Source: Arthrobacter silviterrae
GTDB taxonomy: Bacteria > Actinomycetota > Actinomycetes > Actinomycetales > Micrococcaceae
Direction: 5' to 3'
Assembly (NCBI RefSeq): GCF_011045165.1
Contig: NZ_JAAKZI010000026.1
Coordinates: 1-64,000, forward strand
DNA: 64,000 nt
Below are positions 8,153 to 17,245 of the stretch, one piece after another. The first letter of the stretch is position 1. Each line of letters begins with the position of its first letter. A program made the position numbers and the translations under genes. Under the pieces are notes generated by a model, which worked only from the letters and a program-made list of their open reading frames with translations, was not told the origin of the DNA and ran no database searches.

Positions 8153-9097
8153 TTAGTCCACCTCGGGCTTCAGGACTCGAAGGTAAATTATTGAAAAGAT
8201 TGCCCCCACCACCAGAAGAATGGTGGCGATTGCCGTCCCGTAGCCAAGGTTCGAGAACTGGAATGCTTCCTGGTAGGCCAAAACAGGCAGGGTGGAGCTC
8301 TTGCTGCCTGGCCCGCCAGCCGTCATCACCCAGATCAAGGTGAAAACCGACAGGGTCTGGAGTGTAATCAGCATGAGGTTCGTCGAAATGCTACGCCGGA
8401 TCATGGGCAAGGTAATGTTCCACATCCGCTTCCATCCTCCCGCCCCATCAACGGTGGCCGCCTCCGTTATTTCAGGGGGAATGTTCATGAGCGCGGCCGA
8501 ATAAACCATCATGGAAAATGCGGTTCCCCGCCATACATTGGCTAAGGTGACCGCAAGCATCGGTGTGTCGTACAACCAATTGATGGTGGGCAAGCCAACG
8601 GCGTGCAGGATGACGTTCAGGGTTCCTGTGTTGCTAAAGAATGCGTACGCGCCAAACGCCGCAACGATCTCAGGCAGCACCCATGCTGCGACGACAGACG
8701 CACCGACGGCGGCGCGAACCACCTTGTTGGACTTTCGCATCAACACGGCCAGCGCAAGCCCAATCAGGTTTTGCCCGATGACCGCGGAAGCGAAGACGAA
8801 AATGAGGGTCAGTAGCAACGACATCGGAAAGGCTGAGGATGTAAACAAGCTGCTGTAGTTATCCAAGCCAACAAATGAAGTGTGGTTGGCTGCTGCCCCT
8901 GTTAGCGCCGAATTGGTGAACGATCCATAGAACGACCACACCACGGGCCCCAACAAGAAGACCGCGAGCAAGACGGTGGCCGGCAGCAAGGGGACCAGCC
9001 GTGCCGGCCGTGGCCTTTTCTTCCTGGACGGGAACCGGGGTTCCCCAGCACTCGGAGAAGTGACCGTTCCCACGGGCAGCACCCCGGTCCCGCCCAT
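8153..9097 (-). CDS. Sugar ABC transporter permease (MalF-type, CUT1)
   Basis: A 314-residue partner permease. After a basic cytoplasmic leader (SRKKRPRPARLVPLLPA) come six membrane spans with a large periplasm-facing loop after the first. The EAA motif reads EAATVDGAGGWKRMWNITLP near residue 217. This is the MalF/UgpA-like half of the heterodimeric channel made with the downstream gene. It starts two bases after the binding-protein stop, and its own TAA abuts the next GTG start, a typical translationally coupled arrangement. Cargo inferred from the mannosidase at the end of the operon. Confidence 0.92.
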   Translation of the reverse strand: MGGTGVLPVGTVTSPSAGEPRFPSRKKRPRPARLVPLLPATVLLAVFLLGPVVWSFYGSFTNSALTGAAANHTSFVGLDNYSSLFTSSAFPMSLLLTLIFVFASAVIGQNLIGLALAVLMRKSNKVVRAAVGASVVAAWVLPEIVAAFGAYAFFSNTGTLNVILHAVGLPTINWLYDTPMLAVTLANVWRGTAFSMMVYSAALMNIPPEITEAATVDGAGGWKRMWNITLPMIRRSISTNLMLITLQTLSVFTLIWVMTAGGPGSKSSTLPVLAYQEAFQFSNLGYGTAIATILLVVGAIFSIIYLRVLKPEVD

Positions 9098-9099
9098 TC

Positions 9100-10455
9100 T
9101 TACTTGCCGCCAGTCGTCTTGGCAGGGCCAACGGCCGACGAAACCGCCTGGTCGTACGCCTGCGCTGCTTGGTCAACCGTTTGTTGACCGGTCATGACTG
9201 CTTCCATGGCTACTTGGATGTTGTTGGACACCTTGGGGTAATCAGTATTGGCAGGGCGGAACTTTGTAACCGCCACGACATCCGACAGGACGCCAAAAGC
9301 CGAGCTCGAGGACTTGTACGCAGGATCAGACATGACGTCCTTGCGTACGGCAATTTGAGCTCCGTCGATGTCGTAACTCAATGAGTTCTTCTGATTCAAC
9401 GCCGTTTCCAAGAACTTCACCGCAAGATCGGGGCTTTTCGTTTTGGCACCAACAGAAAGCGTCCAGCCGCCGGACATGCTCACAGAACCAGGAGCTTGCC
9501 CATTCTGAGTGGGCATGGCGGCGGTGGCCATCGTTTTCTCCCACCCCGGCCACGGAGTAGCGCCCGTAGGGCCCCAGTTACTTGGGAGCCACGACCCGTC
9601 CAACGCTATTGCGAGCTTGGACTGGGGCAGCCACTGGCCACCAACAATGCTGTTTATTTGCGCGTCAAGGGCTTGTTGGGGTGTGGGTGTCAACCCCTCA
9701 GAGTAAACCTTGTGGATAAAGGCCAGGGAGTCCTTAAACCCTTGAGAACCCAGCACCCACTTCTGGCTGGCGCTGTCGAAGAGCGGTGTGGGCGTGCCAT
9801 AGTTCAGCATCTCAAATCCCTGCATTGAAGAGGCCTCACCGGCGGCCTTGCCCGAATAGACGTTCAGGGGCATGACGCCGGGAACTTTGTCTTTGATCGT
9901 CTGGGCGGCCGTGATGATGTCTTGCCAGGTCTTGGGCTGCCACGGCACTGTGATGCCGGCCTTCTGGAACAATTCCTTGTTGTACCAAAGTGCACGCGTG
10001 TCGGTGCCCATGGACACGCCATAAATCTTGCCGTCGTCGCCCTTGCCTGCATCCTGGGCACTGGTGACAAATTGGTTCCATTCCGGCCACTTGCTCAGGT
10101 AGTCGTCCAAGGGGAGCAAGTACCCGGCAGCGGCGTCGGACTTGATCAAGAACGTGTCCTCGTAGGCGATGTCGGGCGCCGTGGATGCCGACTTGTTCAT
10201 GAGTGAGAGCTTCGTATAGTAATCGTTTTCCGCCGCCTTGATCGGCACCAACGTGACCGTCGTGCCCGGGTTGGCTTTTTCCACTTCCGACTTCGCGGTG
10301 TTCAGAAGCTTTTCCAGCGGCTGGTAGTTACCAAATTGCTGGTAGGCGACCTTGATGGTGGTGTTTGCCGGCCCCGCGTTGGTGCTTCCACAGCCGGACA
10401 TCGACATCGCCGTCAGTGCCGATAGCCCGATGGCTGCCAGTTGTAACTTTTTCAC
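9100..10455 (-). CDS. Extracellular sugar-binding lipoprotein of ABC importer (CUT1)
   Basis: A 451-residue SBP_bac_1-type binding protein. The chosen start is GTG at 10455 (VKKLQLAAIGLSALTAMSMSGC), placed five bases after GGGAG; the signal peptide ends in a lipobox-like SGC, so it is anchored on the outer face of the membrane. Frames from ATG 10470 or ATG 10608 are also open and the latter has a fair AGGAG site, but both would bury the signal peptide. The mature part has the usual two-lobe pattern (APDIAYEDTFLIKSDAAAGY, TRALWYNKELFQKAGI, LFDSASQKW). First gene of the mannosidase operon. It should bind a mannose-containing oligosaccharide; specificity not readable. Confidence 0.9.
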   Translation of the reverse strand: MKKLQLAAIGLSALTAMSMSGCGSTNAGPANTTIKVAYQQFGNYQPLEKLLNTAKSEVEKANPGTTVTLVPIKAAENDYYTKLSLMNKSASTAPDIAYEDTFLIKSDAAAGYLLPLDDYLSKWPEWNQFVTSAQDAGKGDDGKIYGVSMGTDTRALWYNKELFQKAGITVPWQPKTWQDIITAAQTIKDKVPGVMPLNVYSGKAAGEASSMQGFEMLNYGTPTPLFDSASQKWVLGSQGFKDSLAFIHKVYSEGLTPTPQQALDAQINSIVGGQWLPQSKLAIALDGSWLPSNWGPTGATPWPGWEKTMATAAMPTQNGQAPGSVSMSGGWTLSVGAKTKSPDLAVKFLETALNQKNSLSYDIDGAQIAVRKDVMSDPAYKSSSSAFGVLSDVVAVTKFRPANTDYPKVSNNIQVAMEAVMTGQQTVDQAAQAYDQAVSSAVGPAKTTGGK

Positions 10456-10619
10456 GTTGCTCCCTTGCATCGATCCCCAGTTATCCATGAAGTGTTGCTT
10501 CGCCTCCCGCCCCGCGGGAACTAATCCTGCATCACCCGGCGAGTGCCAGTCACCTGCCGCATAGCGGTCAAATTTGAAACCGACACCCCTGCGTGATGTA
10601 CAACACATGGCTCCTCATT

Positions 10620-10649
10620 ATCTAAATCTAATTGAGTAAGTAAAGTCAA
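10620..10649 (-). promoter_or_regulatory. Likely promoter of the mannosidase operon
   Basis: On the minus strand TTGACT (10644-10649) is followed after 18 bases by TTAGAT (10620-10625). The stretch is strikingly AT-rich compared with the surroundings and contains repeated ATCTAA words, plausible as a binding site for the ROK regulator encoded just upstream. About 150 untranslated bases would precede the preferred start of the binding-protein gene. Confidence 0.5.
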
Positions 10650-10761
10650 GGACTTTTTTGAATGCCACGTTTCGTCTCGGAGCAGCCCGCATGGCCGGCC
10701 ATGGCAAGGGACGCCGATAGGCAAGGCAGGCCCGAGTCCCGAGCCGGATGAAGCCGCGAAA

Positions 10762-11988
10762 TTAGTCCTGGAGCAACAGTCCGGTCTGTTTGGGCGCCAA
10801 CATGTGGTCCAAAATCGCGCATCCAGCCCCGATTGCCGCGATGTCCTCCCCCAGGACTGAACTCGTGACGTCAATTCCGTGAATCGCGCGCACTTCGTAT
10901 CGTGCCGCTAGTTCCGGGCCAAGGATCCCCAAGTAGCGCCGACTCACGGGATGCCACATGGGTCCGCCGAGAATTACGGTGTCAACGTCAATCAGGCTGG
11001 CGACGTTTTCCACTGCCACTGCCAGTTGCCGCGCTGAAGTGTCGACGATGTCGCGTGCACCAGGGTCACCCTTGTCCGCAAGACGGCCGAGTTCCACAAA
11101 GGCCTCGATAACTTCTCCCGAGTCTGCCCCATTAATCAAGGGGGGCAATACGCCACGTTCGATGGCCCATGCGACGAGGTTGGCCGGCTGGGTTGCCGCC
11201 CCGACGCAGCCAGACCGCCCACAAGAACAAAGTGGCGTAGTTGAACCAGTGGCAAAATGACCGATTCCACCCACATTGTTGGACGCGCCCCTGAGGACTT
11301 GACCGTCGACAACCAGCCCCGCACCTATTCCCGTGCCCAAGTAGATGAAGGCGAAATTCTCATCGTCGTTGTCCCTGGACCACTGTTCTCCATGGGCCGC
11401 GGCTATGACGTCCTTCTCCATCAGGACGGGCAGCCCCACGGCATCCCGAAGGGCTTCCCGCACCCGAATCGCGTCCCATCCCTGAAGGAGAGGCGGAGAG
11501 ACGATGGTTCCCATTGCCTCATCTATGGGCCCTGGAACTGCGATGCCGATCCCCAATAGTCGTTCCGGGGGAATACGCACCGAGGCGACCCATTGTTCAA
11601 TAATCTCGGCAATCCGCGCAACCATAGTGGCTGCATCGACACCAAGGCCAGTCTGTTCCCTTGATCGGAATGCGACGCTCCCTGTGAGGTCCAGTGCAAC
11701 AACCGTTATCACCGACGGGTCCAAATGGACGCCGATCGCAAACCTGCTGTTCGGAACCACCACCAGTGGCGTGCGCGGTTTTCCAATTCCCGTGACCGTT
11801 TTTTCTCCCTCAGAGACGATTCCCTGCTTCAGCAGCCGACGGACAATATTTGACACGGTCTGGGTCGACAAGCCACTGGTTTGCACCAGCTCCGTCCTGC
11901 TGATGCCATCCTGTGAGCGCCGAATCGCATCCAAGACAACGGCCTGGTTGAAATCCCCCACCTTCCCAAGATTTGACCCACGGCCCAC
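10762..11988 (-). CDS. ROK family transcriptional regulator
   Basis: A 408-residue NagC/XylR-type ROK protein. Residues 14-70 form a winged helix (AVVLDAIRRSQDGISRTELV, LSTQTVSNIVRRLLKQGIV). The sugar-kinase-like part has the phosphate loop YLGTGIGAGLV and the ROK zinc centre GHFATGSTTPLCSCGRSGC. GTG at 11988 follows AAGGAG at 8-9 bases. It sits directly upstream of, and in the same direction as, the mannosidase/ABC operon and most likely represses it until a sugar ligand binds. The kinase active-site region is not clearly degenerate, but the HTH makes regulation the main role. Confidence 0.9.
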   Translation of the reverse strand: MGRGSNLGKVGDFNQAVVLDAIRRSQDGISRTELVQTSGLSTQTVSNIVRRLLKQGIVSEGEKTVTGIGKPRTPLVVVPNSRFAIGVHLDPSVITVVALDLTGSVAFRSREQTGLGVDAATMVARIAEIIEQWVASVRIPPERLLGIGIAVPGPIDEAMGTIVSPPLLQGWDAIRVREALRDAVGLPVLMEKDVIAAAHGEQWSRDNDDENFAFIYLGTGIGAGLVVDGQVLRGASNNVGGIGHFATGSTTPLCSCGRSGCVGAATQPANLVAWAIERGVLPPLINGADSGEVIEAFVELGRLADKGDPGARDIVDTSARQLAVAVENVASLIDVDTVILGGPMWHPVSRRYLGILGPELAARYEVRAIHGIDVTSSVLGEDIAAIGAGCAILDHMLAPKQTGLLLQD

Positions 11989-12438
11989 GGGCGACGCTCC
12001 TTAAGTCGAATGATGAGACTAACTATAAGGCCGCATCCGCCTGGCCCCCATGCCTCTCCCCTGCGGAGCCAGGCCGCACCGACCACCAAAGACCACCAAA
12101 GACCTCCGTGACGCCAAATTGGACCATCCCGAGACGTACCTATCATCGTCCATAAAGAGGAAACAAAACTGTGTCAAAAACAGATCCGACCCCATTTCAG
12201 TGGCGATCGTCGCCGCCGAAACCAGTCACCCTAACCACAGCAATTGGAAAAGCCAGCGCTTCCCACGCCCTGCAACAACTGCTCGACAAAATCGGCGATT
12301 AACACGGCACCACTATCCCATACACCCGCCCCGCCAGGCCCATCGACGGACGGGCAGAAGCAGCCACGCTCCACAGGTGCGCGACACCGCCACGCAGCGG
12401 CGCGCTGGGCACGGCAAATAAGGTTCGAGTAACGAAGT
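11989..12438. other. Gap without recognisable gene
   Basis: Roughly 450 bases upstream of the ROK gene, with no convincing coding frame, terminator or RNA. It should contain the ROK promoter; no clear -35/-10 pair was identified. Confidence 0.4.
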
Positions 12439-12710
12439 CCCTTCAAGGGTTACGGCCGCAAGTTCCTCGTGGAGGCTATACAAAATGAAGTGATCTCTGT
12501 CTATGTCCCGGACATCTGCAACGGCCTCCCGCCCCCATGCGCGTTCCTCCGGACCAATAAGCGTGTCAGCGGAACCGAGGAGGATGGTCGAAGCGATCTC
12601 GGACCAAGCCACCGCGCGTACCGGATCACTGAGCATCCTGGACGTGACTGGCCAGCGCGGCTTGGACCCCAGGTATGCCCGCACATCGGCAGGAAGCTCC
12701 AGTGCTGCAG
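12439..12710 (-). pseudogene. C-terminal fragment of an alpha/beta hydrolase
   Basis: This minus-strand frame reads like the last third of an alpha/beta-hydrolase: VAWSEIASTILLGSADTLI resembles the strand carrying the acid residue, and DIDRDHFILYSLHEELAAV resembles the DxDH(F) segment with the catalytic histidine. No catalytic serine part, start codon or ribosome site is present upstream, so the first two-thirds are lost. It lies between the ROK and PucR genes inside the repeat-bracketed island. Family call moderate; non-functional. Confidence 0.5.
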
Positions 12711-12845
12711 GGCCTTCATGAAGCCACCAGTCACTATCCAGGGCCCCAGTCTCCGCGCTGGTGACGTATCAGTGGCTGTGGCGGAGTCCTCCCGGACGTT
12801 TTTGCCAGGGCCGAGGTTTGCGTATATTTGTCAGTCATCATCTCA

Positions 12846-14345
12846 CTACCCGGCATCCATTGCTTGGTGGATCTGCAGGGCGATCCAGGCTTGGGCCAGC
12901 CCCGAGGTTTCGGTCAGATCAAGACCAGTCAGCTCACTAATTTTTCGGATGCGGTAAATGATGGTTTGTCGATGGACGAAGAGGGCAGCGGCGGTCTTTT
13001 GCCAGGAGCGCTGGTTGTCGAGGTATGTTCCCAATGTGAGAATAAGGTCTGGTTTGCGTCCCCTCTCATATTCAATAACGGGCCCGAGCACGTGCTGAAC
13101 CAGTGCCTGGCCTTCGACGAAACTGGTCAATCCCAGCCAGGACGGCCCCTGGGCATAGCGCACCAGCGACTCCCCCGAGCTGGCTGCCGTGCCCAGAGCC
13201 CACATCGACTCCTGCAAGGCACTTTGAAATCCGGACGCCGTCGCAGGCCGGCTGAGCCCTATCCTGACCCCCGGTCCGACGGCGTGGCGCAGCAGATCCT
13301 GCGGGCACCCGGCGGAAATAGCGACATGAAGCCTATTGGCACGGCGCAAGCATGCGGATGCATAGCCGTGCCGCCACAAATTCGCATGGATGTTGTCAAG
13401 GCCTTGCTCATCCGGGCTGGACATCGTTGCGATGATAAAGTCGTTCGCCGGCAAACCAAAACCCGACAACCGGCTTTCCATGTCCGCGGTACCGTGGTGC
13501 CCGTCGATGGCCCGCAAGAAGAATTCTGATCCCAGCCTGTATTGGTTCTCCAGTTCCAGGACGGTCCCCGACAGTTCAAGCCCCAGCACCGTTGCGGCGT
13601 GCAGGAGCACCACGGCGTCGGGGTGCAGCGCCGAATTAGGCAAAACAACCAGGAGCGCATTTGCATGCGTGGGGATGTCCATCATCAGCAAATGCCGGTC
13701 CCCGCCCAAGTGGTGCCACTGGAAATGTTTGACGACCTCGGCGGCCTGCCCGAGCAGCGGGATCAGCGCCTCGGCCAGCTCATGCGGGATCGCCTCACCG
13801 TGTGGATGCCACGGATGCAAACAGCGTTTATCGAGCACAAAGAGCTGCGCGTCCAATTCGCCTGCCATTCTGGTCCGGAGCGCATTCCACCCATTTCCGG
13901 TAGTCCCCACCTGCCGGACCAAGTCGTAGATGCGGGCCGTCTGGCGCAATCTGCGTGACTCCTCCAGCAGGGATGCTTCGGCCACAGAGCGGGCTATGGC
14001 AATGAATGGCAAAGGGTACGGAACGCTGAGAAGCGGCAAGGGGAGGCTGTTGCAGGCAGCGACGAATTCTGGCTGGAACTCGGGCGCATGCATCTTCTCA
14101 CCAATGGCCAGCGCACTTGCCCCCGCCTGAACCAATGCCTCCGCAAAAGCCACCTGGCCCGCAGAGTCGCTGGGCAGCGAGAGCCCATTGGTCATCATCA
14201 GCTCGCCGCCGGTAACCCATTCCCACAGTCGTGGAAGGTCGGAAGTGTGAGCCCAAGTAATTTGGTTCCCCAAACCGGCAGAACCGGCCAACAAGGAGAG
14301 CCCAAGTTGAGGCTCGCCCAGCAGTTCGGCGACAGTAACTCCCAC
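12846..14345 (-). CDS. PucR family transcriptional regulator
   Basis: A 499-residue regulator. The N-terminal PucR domain starts right after the chosen GTG (VTVAELLGEPQLGLSLLAGS) and runs to about residue 125. A GGDEF-like middle region follows. The C-terminal PucR-type HTH (HTH_30) contains SWQKTAAALFVHRQTIIYRI and ends near SGLAQAWIALQI. GTG at 14345 lies five bases after GGAAGG; a longer frame reaches 14498 but would overlap the divergent promoter region and adds no domain. Divergent from the MFS/agmatinase operon and therefore its likely regulator. PucR proteins often activate purine or nitrogen-compound catabolism genes. Confidence 0.9.
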   Translation of the reverse strand: MGVTVAELLGEPQLGLSLLAGSAGLGNQITWAHTSDLPRLWEWVTGGELMMTNGLSLPSDSAGQVAFAEALVQAGASALAIGEKMHAPEFQPEFVAACNSLPLPLLSVPYPLPFIAIARSVAEASLLEESRRLRQTARIYDLVRQVGTTGNGWNALRTRMAGELDAQLFVLDKRCLHPWHPHGEAIPHELAEALIPLLGQAAEVVKHFQWHHLGGDRHLLMMDIPTHANALLVVLPNSALHPDAVVLLHAATVLGLELSGTVLELENQYRLGSEFFLRAIDGHHGTADMESRLSGFGLPANDFIIATMSSPDEQGLDNIHANLWRHGYASACLRRANRLHVAISAGCPQDLLRHAVGPGVRIGLSRPATASGFQSALQESMWALGTAASSGESLVRYAQGPSWLGLTSFVEGQALVQHVLGPVIEYERGRKPDLILTLGTYLDNQRSWQKTAAALFVHRQTIIYRIRKISELTGLDLTETSGLAQAWIALQIHQAMDAG

Positions 14346-14517
14346 GGAGGCCTTCCTAAATAGTCGCCCGGTAGTTCCCCGAGCAGGACTTAGACAAATG
14401 TATAAGCGACTCTGGCTATTGTAGTCAATGTGCAGATATGTTTCGTGACGCCAATCACGAATGATGGAGGAACAATTATCCCGCTCAGTGATGAGCATTC
14501 ACGAAAGAGGGTTTGCA

Positions 14518-15900
14518 ATGAGTGCAACGAGCAATCTCATTGATGACGCCCCGTTAACCTGGTTTCACAAGAAGTTGACCGTTTTCTCCTCGGGCGGGCC
14601 ATTCATCGACGGCTACGCACTGTCAATCATTGGCATCGCGCTGATCACCATGACGCCGGGATTGAAGCTGTCCACGGGTGAAATCGGGATGATTGGCGCA
14701 GCAAGCTTGGTGGGCATCTTCTTTGGCGGTGCCATCTTCGGGTGGCTCACCGATAAGATCGGCCGCCACAAAATGTATATCGCGGACCTCATAGCGCTTG
14801 CCGTCTTCTCCCTCCTGAACGGCTTCGCGAACGAAGTGTGGCAGGTGGTCCTGTGCCGGTTCCTGCTCGGCATGGCCATCGGCGCCGACTACCCGATCGC
14901 CACATCACTGCTGGCCGAATTCCTGCCCAAGAAATACCGCGGGCGACTGCTCGGTGCCACCTTCGTGGTCTGGGCGGTAGGTGCCGCCAGCGCGTTCGCC
15001 GTTGGCTATCTGCTACGCAGCTTCGGGCCCGATGCCTGGCGAGTCATGGTTGCAAGTCCAGCAGTATTCGCAATCATCACGCTGTTGTGCCGGCTCGGTA
15101 CACCGGAATCACCCCGGTGGCTGCTGTCCCGAGGCCGCAAAGATGAAGCCCGGGCCGTGATCAAGCAGGTCTACGGGCACCAATACGACCTAAGTGACAT
15201 CTCTTCCGATGTCGATGCCAACACCAGCCGGGCAAAATTTACCGACATCTTCAAGGGCCGCCTTTGGAAGCGGACACTGTTCGTCTCCATCTTTTGGACC
15301 GCCCAAGTCATTCCGCTGTTCGCCGTCTACACTTTCGCCCCGGATCTGCTCTCCTCCTTCGGCCTATCGGGAGACGCGAACCTCTACGGCGGGTCGCTGC
15401 TGATCTCAATGCTGTTTGTCATCGGAGGCATCCCCGGCCTGTGGCTGGTCGAAAGGATCGGCCGACGCAAACTGCTGCTGTGGAGCTTCGCCGTCATCGT
15501 TGTAGCTCTGGCGATCCCGGCCTTTATCCACGATGTGCAGGCCACGCCCCTGTTCATTGCCTTGGCCATTTTCGCCCTGGCATCGGGAGCCTCCAGCTTC
15601 CTCGAAGTCGTCTATCCCAATGAGCTGTTCCCCACCGAAATCCGTGCCACAGCCGTTGGTTTTGGCACCGCCATCAGCCGGGTGGGATCAGCTGCCAGCA
15701 CCTACCTCATGCCGGCCGCCATCATCAGCTTTGGCGCCGCAGGTTCCCTGCTCATAGGTGCCGGCATTACCCTGGTCGGCCTGGTGGCAACACTCATCCT
15801 CGCACCGGAGACAGCCAACAAGACACTTCACGAACTCACCACCAAAAACAACACTGCCTCACCGACAGAAATCAAAGTAACCGAAGGATCCCTCCCATGA
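14518..15900 (+). CDS. MFS transporter (sugar-porter/AAHS-like)
   Basis: A 460-residue major-facilitator permease with twelve predicted membrane helices. The loop 2-3 signature reads GWLTDKIGRHKMYIADLIAL; the repeated signature in the second half is ERIGRRKLLLWS; PESPRWLLSRGR after helix 6 is typical of the sugar-porter-like group. ATG at 14518 follows AAGAGGG; the frame is open from 14461 but the extra residues are not family-like. The stop overlaps the next gene in an ATGA, so it is translationally coupled to the ureohydrolase. It probably imports that enzyme's guanidino substrate. The PucR gene is divergent, leaving 172 bases for both promoters. Confidence 0.9.
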   Translation: MSATSNLIDDAPLTWFHKKLTVFSSGGPFIDGYALSIIGIALITMTPGLKLSTGEIGMIGAASLVGIFFGGAIFGWLTDKIGRHKMYIADLIALAVFSLLNGFANEVWQVVLCRFLLGMAIGADYPIATSLLAEFLPKKYRGRLLGATFVVWAVGAASAFAVGYLLRSFGPDAWRVMVASPAVFAIITLLCRLGTPESPRWLLSRGRKDEARAVIKQVYGHQYDLSDISSDVDANTSRAKFTDIFKGRLWKRTLFVSIFWTAQVIPLFAVYTFAPDLLSSFGLSGDANLYGGSLLISMLFVIGGIPGLWLVERIGRRKLLLWSFAVIVVALAIPAFIHDVQATPLFIALAIFALASGASSFLEVVYPNELFPTEIRATAVGFGTAISRVGSAASTYLMPAAIISFGAAGSLLIGAGITLVGLVATLILAPETANKTLHELTTKNNTASPTEIKVTEGSLP

Positions 15901-16895
15901 CCTCGCACAAGCCCGTCGGCCCCGTCGACACAACCAAAGTCCCCCGCTACGCCGGACTGGCCACTTTTGCCAAGCTTCCGCAGATCGACCAGGTCCCCGA
16001 TTACGACATCGCCATCGTAGGCGTCCCGTTCGACGGCGGCACCTCCTACCGCCCCGGCGCCCGTTTCGGTCCGGCCGCCGTCCGTGAAGCGTCCAGGCTG
16101 CTGCGTCCCGGCTACCATGTGGAGCTCGACGTCGAGCCCGTCAACGAAGCACAAGTTGTAGATGCCGGCGACCTTGCATGCACGCCATACGATATTGCCC
16201 AAGCAGTGAAGGAAATTGAAGAGCAGGCCCTGCCCCTCATGGCAACGGACAAGCGGGTCATCGCGATCGGCGGTGACCACACGATTGCCCTTCCCATGCT
16301 TCGGGCACTCACCGCGGTCCACGGGCCAGTCGCCTTGCTGCATTTCGACGCACACCTGGATACGTGGGACACGTACTTCGACCAGCCCGTCACCCACGGA
16401 ACCATCTTCCGCCGAGCATTCGAGGAAGGGCTCCTCGTGGAGGACAGCTCGATGCACATCGGGATCCGCGGCCCCGTCTACGACCGGGCCGACTTCCTGC
16501 GGGACCACGAATTCGGGTTCCAGATCATCCGCTGCTCCGACCTGGACGTGACCGGCGTGCCCGCCGCCATCCAGCAGGTCACGGAACGACTCGGCAACAC
16601 GCCCGTCTACGTCTCCATCGACATCGACGTCCTCGACCCGTCCTATGCACCCGGAACCGGTACACCCGAAATGGGCGGCCTGCATTCACGCGAACTGCTC
16701 GCCCTACTGCGAGGACTGAACGGCATCAATATCGTCGGCGCCGATGTCGTCGAAGTTGCCCCCGCCTACGACCACGCAGACATAACCTCCATCGCCGCGG
16801 CAACAGTCGTTTTCGACCTGCTGGGCCTCATGGTTAACCGCAGTAAGGGCGCCTCCTTCGCCGGGGAACGCGACCTGGAAAGGTCAGCCGTCTAA
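15897..16895 (+). CDS. Agmatinase-type ureohydrolase
   Basis: A 332-residue member of the arginase/agmatinase family, cytosolic with a dinuclear manganese centre. All ligands are visible: His128 in GGDHT, Asp151-His153-Asp155 in DAHLD, and Asp242/Asp244 in SIDIDVLDP. The reaction is hydrolysis of a guanidino compound to an amine plus urea. Agmatine (giving putrescine) is the default family substrate; 4-guanidinobutyrate or another guanidino acid is equally possible, and the partnership with a PucR regulator and an MFS permease favours a catabolic role rather than polyamine synthesis. The ATG overlaps the MFS stop (ATGA). A strong inverted repeat follows the stop. Confidence 0.9.
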   Translation: MTSHKPVGPVDTTKVPRYAGLATFAKLPQIDQVPDYDIAIVGVPFDGGTSYRPGARFGPAAVREASRLLRPGYHVELDVEPVNEAQVVDAGDLACTPYDIAQAVKEIEEQALPLMATDKRVIAIGGDHTIALPMLRALTAVHGPVALLHFDAHLDTWDTYFDQPVTHGTIFRRAFEEGLLVEDSSMHIGIRGPVYDRADFLRDHEFGFQIIRCSDLDVTGVPAAIQQVTERLGNTPVYVSIDIDVLDPSYAPGTGTPEMGGLHSRELLALLRGLNGINIVGADVVEVAPAYDHADITSIAAATVVFDLLGLMVNRSKGASFAGERDLERSAV

Positions 16896-16907
16896 TCACG
16901 AACCGCA

Positions 16908-16940
16908 CTGTGGGCCCGCAGACCGAACGCGGGCCCACAG
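16908..16940 (+). terminator. Perfect 12-bp inverted repeat after agmatinase gene
   Basis: CTGTGGGCCCGC and GCGGGCCCACAG pair perfectly around a 9-base loop, 13 bases after the stop. There is no T-run, but the stem is strong and the position fits transcription termination. Confidence 0.65.
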
Positions 16941-17245
16941 CCGCGAATGAGTTGTGGGTTCCACCCCGAAGAGTTGGAGAGCCTTTCGTCCAACGTCACT
17001 CAAACCAACTGCATCTTTCCTGACAGCGAAAACCCCTGTCTTTCAGCGTTCACAGTCAGCCCGCCGTGGCTTGATCTGCGCTATCACCACAAACAGCTAA
17101 CGGCAAGCCAGTGCCCAGGTATCAGTCGTAAAATAATAGGCGTGGACAGCAGCCAGCACTGCCCGAAATCGGACCGCCCAGGACCTAGTTTCCACAGATT
17201 TCGCGGTCAACCCCCGATAGCGTCATAGGCTCCAGAGGGGCCACT
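16941..17245. other. Gap without recognisable gene
   Basis: About 300 bases of relatively AT-rich sequence between the agmatinase terminator and repeat copy B. No gene, RNA or further repeat was recognised. Confidence 0.4.

Noticed and set aside
12469-12957. Plus-strand 162-codon frame opposite the hydrolase relic
   Set aside because: No family resemblance; the minus-strand relic explains the protein-like signal, and the frame runs into the PucR gene.
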